NCBI GenBank assembly: GCA_003427395.1
Contig: BFEA01000609.1
Location: forward strand, 678,110 to 702,721
Reading direction: 5' to 3'
DNA length: 24,612 bases
Source: Chara braunii
Taxonomy: Eukaryota > Streptophyta > Charophyceae > Charales > Characeae
Shown: one piece after another, positions 19,046-24,612 of the stretch
How the letters are laid out: every line of letters starts with the position of its first letter
Position numbering within the stretch: the stretch's first letter is position 1
Notes under the pieces: generated by a model
Databases searched by the model: none
What the model saw: the letters and a program-made list of their open reading frames with translations, nothing else
Told to the model about the DNA's origin: nothing
Position numbers and translations under genes: made by a program

Positions 19046-19526
19046 TTTGAGGCCCAAACGATGCCAGGGATTTTCTGAAAATATCATTCGTCGTCAGAGG
19101 GACGCGATGAGGTAAGTCGGCCGTCAGAGGAGCACGCAAATAAACGTAAAATTCGGGGGCATTTCAAAATTTTTCCCTTTTGTTTTTTGAAAGTATTCAA
19201 AGTTTTATTAATAAGAACATAAGAACGAGTCCGGGGAACCTCACATTTTGACCCGGAAATCTTATGGCAGCATTAACCAGCTTCGCTTATGAGCATAGCT
19301 CTGTTAACTAACCGTATCTAAACCGAAAACCGGGTTCAGTGTCCCCATAACCTACCAAGATACTTTCCGAAAAAGGATGGTCTTGAGGCATTTGAAAAAG
19401 GTGTCTGTCAAATGTTCAACCTTGAAACTTTGTAGACAGACTGATGACTTATATGGTTAATGATACGTTGATCTCTTACAATATTGTTCGTGGCATGCGA
19501 GTTAAGTTTCTACGGTGGACAAAAAA
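19046..19526. other. Unassigned flank of the LINE
   Basis: No coding or RNA signal is recognised. It is the target flank on the 3' side of the minus-strand LINE. Without the LINE's 5' end the target-site duplication cannot be identified. Confidence 0.4.
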
Positions 19527-19552
19527 TTATTATTATTATTATTATCATTATT
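19527..19552 (-). repeat. (TAA)n tail of the LINE
   Basis: ttattattattattatcatta on the plus strand reads as a (TAA/AAT)n tract on the LINE strand, at the position expected for its 3' tail. A coincidental microsatellite is the alternative. Confidence 0.6.
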
Positions 19553-20039
19553 CGGGACAAGGCAGAAGATCCTTTATTCAAGCATGAAATCTTGAGGTCG
19601 GGAATCCTCAAGAAACAACCCGGGAGTAACTATGTCACTTGACCTTACTCAATTCTGCTTAGCTGGTTTAGGTATACCACGATCTGATTTTGTATGTCAA
19701 TGCATATCTGTTGCTGATGGTTCCATCGAGCTCTCTGCTCTTCAATTCTATCCTGTTGCTTTTATGTCTATTCTCTTTTGCTTCATTCACCCAATATGCA
19801 GGTCTAAGAACCGGTCTGCCAACGTCACCGCCCCCTCTGACACTCCTGTCACACTTGTCCCCCACAAACCAAAGCCTGTCTTGACTGCCTACCTCCTGCA
19901 ACTTATGAGAACCGAGTGCCCTAGTACATTCTGCTTTCCCCAAATTCAACTACCCTCTTTGTGCTAATCTACAAAGTAAAACAAAAAAAACCCTATTTAG
20001 CTGTGAGAAAAAAAGAAAAACTGACTGTTTTTACCCTTT
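19553..20039 (-). other. LINE 3' untranslated region
   Basis: The roughly 490 bases between the last recognisable LINE codon frame (stop at 20040) and the repeat tail. No domain is seen. Confidence 0.5.
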
Positions 20040-21482
20040 CTACGTATACATTGGTAGCCATGAGCAAAACTTCAGTTTTCCTTGAGCATCAACGTTCACC
20101 GATGTTTTGCCCTCTCCCCACGTTCTCAGGAACCACTGCCACTTTTTGCCCCGCTGATTGCCCTCACACCCTTTCCTCTTCCAATCCGCCCTTATATATT
20201 GTCTAAGCTTGATACATACCATTGATTTTATTTCTATATCCGACATTCCTTTGCTCTGAAAACAAGCTCTGTTCCTACAGTTCCATATGATTGAGACAAT
20301 AATTGTCCTGTAGGCCTGTGCCACATACCCACAACCCTCTGTGTGCTGCATTCCTTCTGGTAAAATTCCAAGGAGCGCCCATTCCCTGTTCCATTCCCAG
20401 TCCCATTCCGCAAAATCCTTCCAGTGGATGACCCACAAATTCCATACTCGTCTTGAGGCAGGACAGTCCCACTACAAATGAAATGTTGACTCAAATGTCC
20501 ATGTGCAACATGTGCAGGATAGTCTGATGTCCATCCATTTACTTGCAAGCCAGACAGACGATGGTGTGACTAGTAGAGATAGAAGCCAGAGTAACGCAAC
20601 ATGCTTCTGTGAGGGAAGAACCTTAGGCTTAAGTTGTGACCAAAACTTTTCATCTCTGTACTGAACATACTCGGCATGCTGGATATCCTGTTGCTCCACC
20701 GTTCAGTAGCAAATACTATTGAAAGTCTAGCAGACGGTTGGGTGTCTGAGATCTGGTTTGTCTGGTACAGAAAAAGAGTGACACCATTTTTTCCTCTACC
20801 TCGCCAGCCCTAACCAGCTGGATCCAACTTGCAACTCTCTATTGGGAGGTTGAATATCTTTCTGACAATATAGCGCTTCTTCTCTTCCCATGTTTCCTCC
20901 ATTCTTATCAGTCTTAAAGTTGACCCCAGAGGGGGGTGATGGTTCTCCTGATTGTTAAGAGTTAAATCCTCTAAGAACAAGCCTTGTTTCCGTTCTTCAA
21001 ATACTCTTCTACCATCTTGATTGTAGGAGATCAATTTCCAGCTTGATTGATTGTACACGGGATCATCAGCAACGTACCAGGTTCCAGGCGGGTCCATCCC
21101 ATCTGGTGCCAACATATTCTTCCATTCCTCTGGGATGGCTGAGATCAACTTCCCCAACTTCTCTTCCACATAGTGGAGACTCCCCACCATCTTTCAAATT
21201 GTTGTAGGCGAATGTCATTGACCTTGGGCCTCATTCCAAATGTCATGTACTCGCAGAATCCCTTTCCTGATCCAACTATCTCCGAATGCACCAGACTCCC
21301 TGTTTGCCCTGAATCTGAGGTCCTCCTCGTTCTGAATACGAGGGTTGTCAAATAAAGGTTGAGTCAATACTTCCTGTTTTGTTACTGGTTCCCTCCATTC
21401 ATCCGGCCTTGTCTTCTTCCAGACACTGATCACTCCTACCCAGAACGACGATTGGATTTTCTTATTTGCATAGGAGTCCAAT
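20040..21482 (-). pseudogene. LINE ORF2 C-terminal region with zf-RVT zinc domain
   Basis: Two segments (21481-21215 and 21190-20810) hold the variable linker after RT: VWKKTRPDEW, LFDNPRIQNE, then LISAIPEEWKNML. The last segment, 20699-20040, is one frame with a single TAG (20474-20472). It carries LSCTCCTWTFESTFHL, the TAG, then WDC, giving a C-x2-C...H...C zinc site of the zf-RVT type, followed by the family's RTIIVSIIWNCRNRACF helix. Role inferred: nucleic-acid binding during target-primed reverse transcription. No RNase H domain is seen. Confidence 0.75.
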
Positions 21483-23264
21483 TGTAGACAGAGCCAAACA
21501 TCCTCTTTTCTTGTAAGGCCCTATTCTTCTGATAGGATGTGCTCTCCCATAATGAGCCAGTGTTCCATTCCAGAAGTTGTTGGGACTCGAACAATCCATT
21601 GCATTAACAGGGAGCAGTTCTGTCTGCGTGGATCCGTGATGCCTAAGCCCCCCTCTGATCTCAACTGTGTAATGAGATCTCATGCAACTTTGGAGACAAA
21701 CCTGTCTCCCTCCTCTGCTTTAGGTTGTCAAAAAAATCTTGCAACCACTTTCCGGATCATTGCTACAAAGGATGTACCCAAAAACGTACTTTCCCTACGA
21801 ACCACAGCAGGGAGAAAAGGGATGCATTTATTGTCAGGGCTCGTTCAAAAATGAACATATGAGTAGCTCCTCCCCACGACTTGATTCTTGCTACAACTTT
21901 GCTCTGCATAATTTCTTCTTGAACATTTTGACAGGAGTCCATTGCAATCATCACACCTAAGAAACATTCGGTCTCCCTTTTCTCAATCCGTTTCATGCCC
22001 CAGTCTGTGGCTAGAGAGATTTCCCGAGGGAGGAAATATACTGACTTGCGCCAGTTTACTGATGCCTTATACAGAGAGTATTCATGTAACAGACATTTAA
22101 GGGCATCCAAGGCCTCGACTGAGTTATCACAAACTGCGAAAAGATTGTCTGTCAACGCCTTGGCTTTGCATTCCATGTTGCCTAGCATTATACCGGGAAT
22201 CTCTAGTCTATGTCGAATGTTGCACATAAGTACTTCCAACTACAATACGAACACTAGTGGAGCTAACGAACAATCCTGTCGTAGTGAGCGTGTGAGGTGA
22301 AACTAATTGGATAAGAAACCATTCACCATTATCGCCGTTGTGGAATGTGTATATAGTGTCACTATCCACTTACAAAAAAAATCACAAAAAGCCATTTTTC
22401 TAAGGGTGGTCAACACAAAACTCCAATTTACTCGGTCATACGTTTTTTTAGATCCAACAGCAGGACTGCCTGTGGTCTGTGTTCCTTCTCAATGATCTCT
22501 AGTGTTTCGATTGCAGTTACAATATTGTCAAAAATTAATCTGCCCTGAACAAATGTGGCTTGGTCGTGACCCACAAAATTCGGTAAATACCTTGCAAATC
22601 TGCGAGCTAGGGCCTTGGCTAAGATTTTATATGACACGCTCAGTCTTGAAATTGGGTTTCGATTCCTAACCTTCTCCCTATCGTCCTTCTTATATAACAG
22701 CGTAATCACGCCATAACACATAGTGCCTGAGAGATGCCCTCCTGATAAGATTCCATTATAAATTTCTAGAAAAGAGGATCTTATCTTCGGGGTGAAGTGG
22801 TTATAAAATTCTACAGTTATCCCATCTGATATTGGGGTTTTTCCCCTCGCCATAGACTTGATAACTTTGTCAATTTCCTTTTCCAATATTTGTCTGTCCA
22901 AATCTAACCGTTCTGCTACTGGGAGTTTCGCATAAACCAAGTCCCAGAGGTCAGCCTGTTGAGTCTGTCCTGCTTCTATTTTTGACTCTTCACTTCTGGA
23001 AGTAAGAATATCGCAGTAGTACGACTCAGCGTACTTCCACATCTCTTGTGAGGTTTTGGCCAATGACGAATGTGTGTTGAAAGGGTGTCTCAACGATTTC
23101 ATCTCCTTTTGATAGAACCTCGACAACAACCTTTGAAAGGTTTGTTTGGTTATTTTGTCCCCCACTTCAATCCCTTTGGTTTGCAATATTTCCTTCCACC
23201 GGTCTGACTTCGCTACTTAGATATCGTCCCATTTTTGGGTTCTTGTTGCTTTTTCCATCCCCCA
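21483..23264 (-). pseudogene. LINE ORF2 reverse transcriptase domain (broken)
   Basis: An open segment 23186-22428 covers the thumb-side linker, GKTPISDGITVEFY, ITLLYKKDDREKV, SVSYKILAKALARRF, FVQGRLIFDN and LLLDLKK (motif A Asp near 22453). The frame breaks at the T7 run 22443-22449 (A7 on the coding strand); the other frame continues YDRVNW. Motif B reads RQDCSLAPL (about 22261-22290), with stops around it. The segment 22239-21763 has motif C as ALTDN in place of ALADD, so one catalytic Asp is lost. LRSEGGLGITDPRR (about 21626-21668) is the conserved post-RT block. Clearly inactive. Confidence 0.8.
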
Positions 23265-23386
23265 TCAGTGTGCGTCCACAGATTTGGGAGGGGGCTCCGA
23301 TATCTTCGCTTCCGCTTCGTTCACTAGTTTCTTAGTTGCAGCTTCTTCGTTGTTGTCTTGTAAGGCGATGATCCTGAAGAAGACGC

Positions 23387-24362
23387 TTAGGATCCTTGAG
23401 AAGTTGAGATGAAGGTGATGCGTGCATCCCACCAGCTCACGGTTGAGGTGAACAAGTGTTTTTTGTGCTCCCATTTCTCCAACTGCTCTTTTACCCACTG
23501 TCTCACTCCTGGTTCACGAATAGTAGTTTCGTTGAGCCTGAAGATGCCCTTGCCTCTGTCTGGTTCATCTCCCCATGACAGCAGTAGGGTAACATGGTTA
23601 TGATCTGACATTGGTTGGGAGTAGGTTGTCACGTTCACTAAATTATTCTAGATATTCTCATTAGTTAAGAAGTAGGCTAAGACGGTGGGCGGCTACTTTT
23701 TGCCCCAAGCTCACTTGGGAAAAAAAACAAGTTTGACCAACATCGGTGGGGTTCGACAGTCTGAACACATCAACCAAATTTATCTCTACTATCAGATCCA
23801 GTATTACATCCACATCCTTACCCACATGAGCTGCGCTATATAGTGGGTTAGCATCATCCAATGCGACATTCCAGTCACCTGACAAGATAATGTCTTCTAC
23901 CTCTGGAAGAAAATCTATCCGATTTTCAAGAAATATGATTCTCTCTGCTCTCTCTGCTGGTGCGTAGATAGATACTACTACCCATAATTTACCCCCTGTG
24001 TCAAAAACAATCCAAGCGCATCTTCCATTATGATCGAAATCGTAGTCCATAATAGTAACATCTAGATTTATGTGCACAAGGATAGCTACTCCCCTCATGG
24101 ATTCCATCGTTGGCGCCCACAACTGAGGCCCGTCCCACCATGCCCCTAACGCGACTATCTTCTCTTCATCTAACTTTGTCTCTTGAATGCAACAGATTTG
24201 GACGCTATTGTTATGTATCCATGATTTCAATCTGCGGCGCTTGCTTCGATCGTTTGTATCCCCTAACCCTCTTACATTCCATGTTGCAATCTTAATACGC
24301 AGCATGGTGTCCGAAAGTTGTCGGCTTGGATTGGATGCGGAGCGAGGGGATTGAGGGAGCAT
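23387..24362 (-). pseudogene. LINE ORF2 APE-type (EEP) endonuclease domain
   Basis: The frame opens at 24362, but the likely start is the Met 20 codons in (24305), just before the fold begins: IKIATWNVRGLG (Asn29), CIQETK (Glu61), VSIYAPAE (Tyr133) and ILSGDWNVALDDAN (Asp163/Asn165). The frame is lost at the A8 run 23720-23727 (T8 on the coding strand). It resumes in another frame with one TAG, then TTYSQPMSDHNHV, which supplies the SDH catalytic triad end. The enzyme nicks the target to prime reverse transcription. It overlaps the end of ORF1 by about 70 bases in a different frame if the upstream start is used. Confidence 0.8.
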
Positions 24363-24612
24363 TGTGAGCTAGATCTCCGTCTGTTGGGTCTGCCCCCGTG
24401 TCCCATTTGGCTGTCAAATAGGATTTGAGTGTCGACGATGACAATGACCACATTTTAGGAATTTTGGAGTTCAACTTTCCTAACTCTGTAGCCCTAACAT
24501 TTCCCAACAATTTGAATCGAGTTAGTTCCGGATGGTCTGTTTGAGCCAACCAGTCGATAGGAAACAAACAGAGTCCAGGATCCACGAACATTGTGAATGC
24601 TTCTTGTGACAT
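24292..24612 (-). pseudogene. LINE ORF1, C-terminal part (partial at window edge)
   Basis: An open frame of 106 codons runs in from the right edge and stops at 24292-24294, overlapping the start of the endonuclease ORF in another frame. It contains no recognisable motif (Ser/Thr/Pro-rich end, KMWSLSSSTLKSYL). It is assigned to ORF1 by position only. The zinc knuckle and RRM-like parts expected of plant L1 ORF1 would lie outside the window. Confidence 0.5.

Larger units (their letters stand above)
19527..24612 (-). mobile_element. L1-type LINE (plant-like, APE endonuclease and zf-RVT), decayed and cut by window edge
   Basis: On the minus strand, from the right edge inward: an ORF1 tail, an APE/EEP endonuclease, an RT of the L1 kind (FVQGRLIFDN, LLLDLKK then YDRVNW, RQDCSLAPL for RQGCPLAPL), a GGLGITD block, a C-terminal zf-RVT zinc domain, a 3' UTR and a (TAA)n tail. 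This order is typical of plant L1 LINEs. The copy carries several frameshifts and stops and altered RT catalytic positions, so it is inactive. The 5' end lies outside the window. Confidence 0.85.

Overview
This is a eukaryotic nuclear window made almost entirely of repetitive DNA. No intact host gene is supported. The content is two decayed autonomous retrotransposons, a truncated SINE, foldback elements, several tandem-repeat fields and a degenerate nuclear large-subunit rRNA fragment. A streptophyte (plant-lineage) genome is suggested by a plant-type L1 LINE with a terminal zf-RVT zinc domain, 25S/28S similarity closest in feel to plant 25S, and a Chlamys-type Penelope-like element whose first ORF is a CCHC, Gly/Tyr-rich, coiled-coil protein. 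A charophyte alga such as Chara would fit, but that is inference from memory of protein style, not a search.

Layout. (1) 86-6263 is a Penelope-like element (PLE) read on the minus strand. It is bounded by two direct pseudo-LTRs (86-937 and 5448-6263). Between them lie a gag-like ORF1 (5232-3766) and an ORF2 with an N-terminal GIY-YIG endonuclease, a CxC linker and a C-terminal reverse transcriptase (3668-914). This order is permuted relative to canonical PLEs. Both ORFs are broken: ORF1 by three in-frame stops, ORF2 by two stops and two compensating frameshifts. (2) The PLE sits inside the left arm of a long palindromic foldback element. Its pieces are 1-85 and 6264-6742, and further arm copies lie at 6845-6945. 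(3) 6950-10990 is mostly AT-rich non-coding DNA holding a SINE remnant with target-site duplication (8334-8457), a tandem pair of long hairpins (9040-9395) and GC-rich palindromes near 9700-9900. (4) 11000-11345 is a diverged internal fragment of 25S/28S rRNA on the minus strand, followed by a 180-bp-period tandem repeat (11520-12140). (5) 12141-19526 has no recognisable gene. It holds a 30-N gap, two degenerate tandem-repeat fields (14295-15000 and 15280-16140), a cluster of strong hairpins (17665-18240) and a TG-rich microsatellite/minisatellite (18419-18845). (6) 19527-24612 is a decayed L1-type LINE on the minus strand, running off the right edge. It has an ORF1 tail, APE-type endonuclease, RT, zf-RVT zinc domain, 3' UTR and a (TAA)n tail.

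The elements do not cooperate; they record a nesting and decay history. Stop codons and missense changes in the PLE, the LINE and the rRNA fragment are mostly of the C-to-T (or G-to-A) kind, as expected for methylated, silenced repeats. The most interesting item is the PLE: a permuted-domain element carrying a separate zinc-knuckle ORF1, plus a reading frame kept open on the opposite strand of both pseudo-LTRs.
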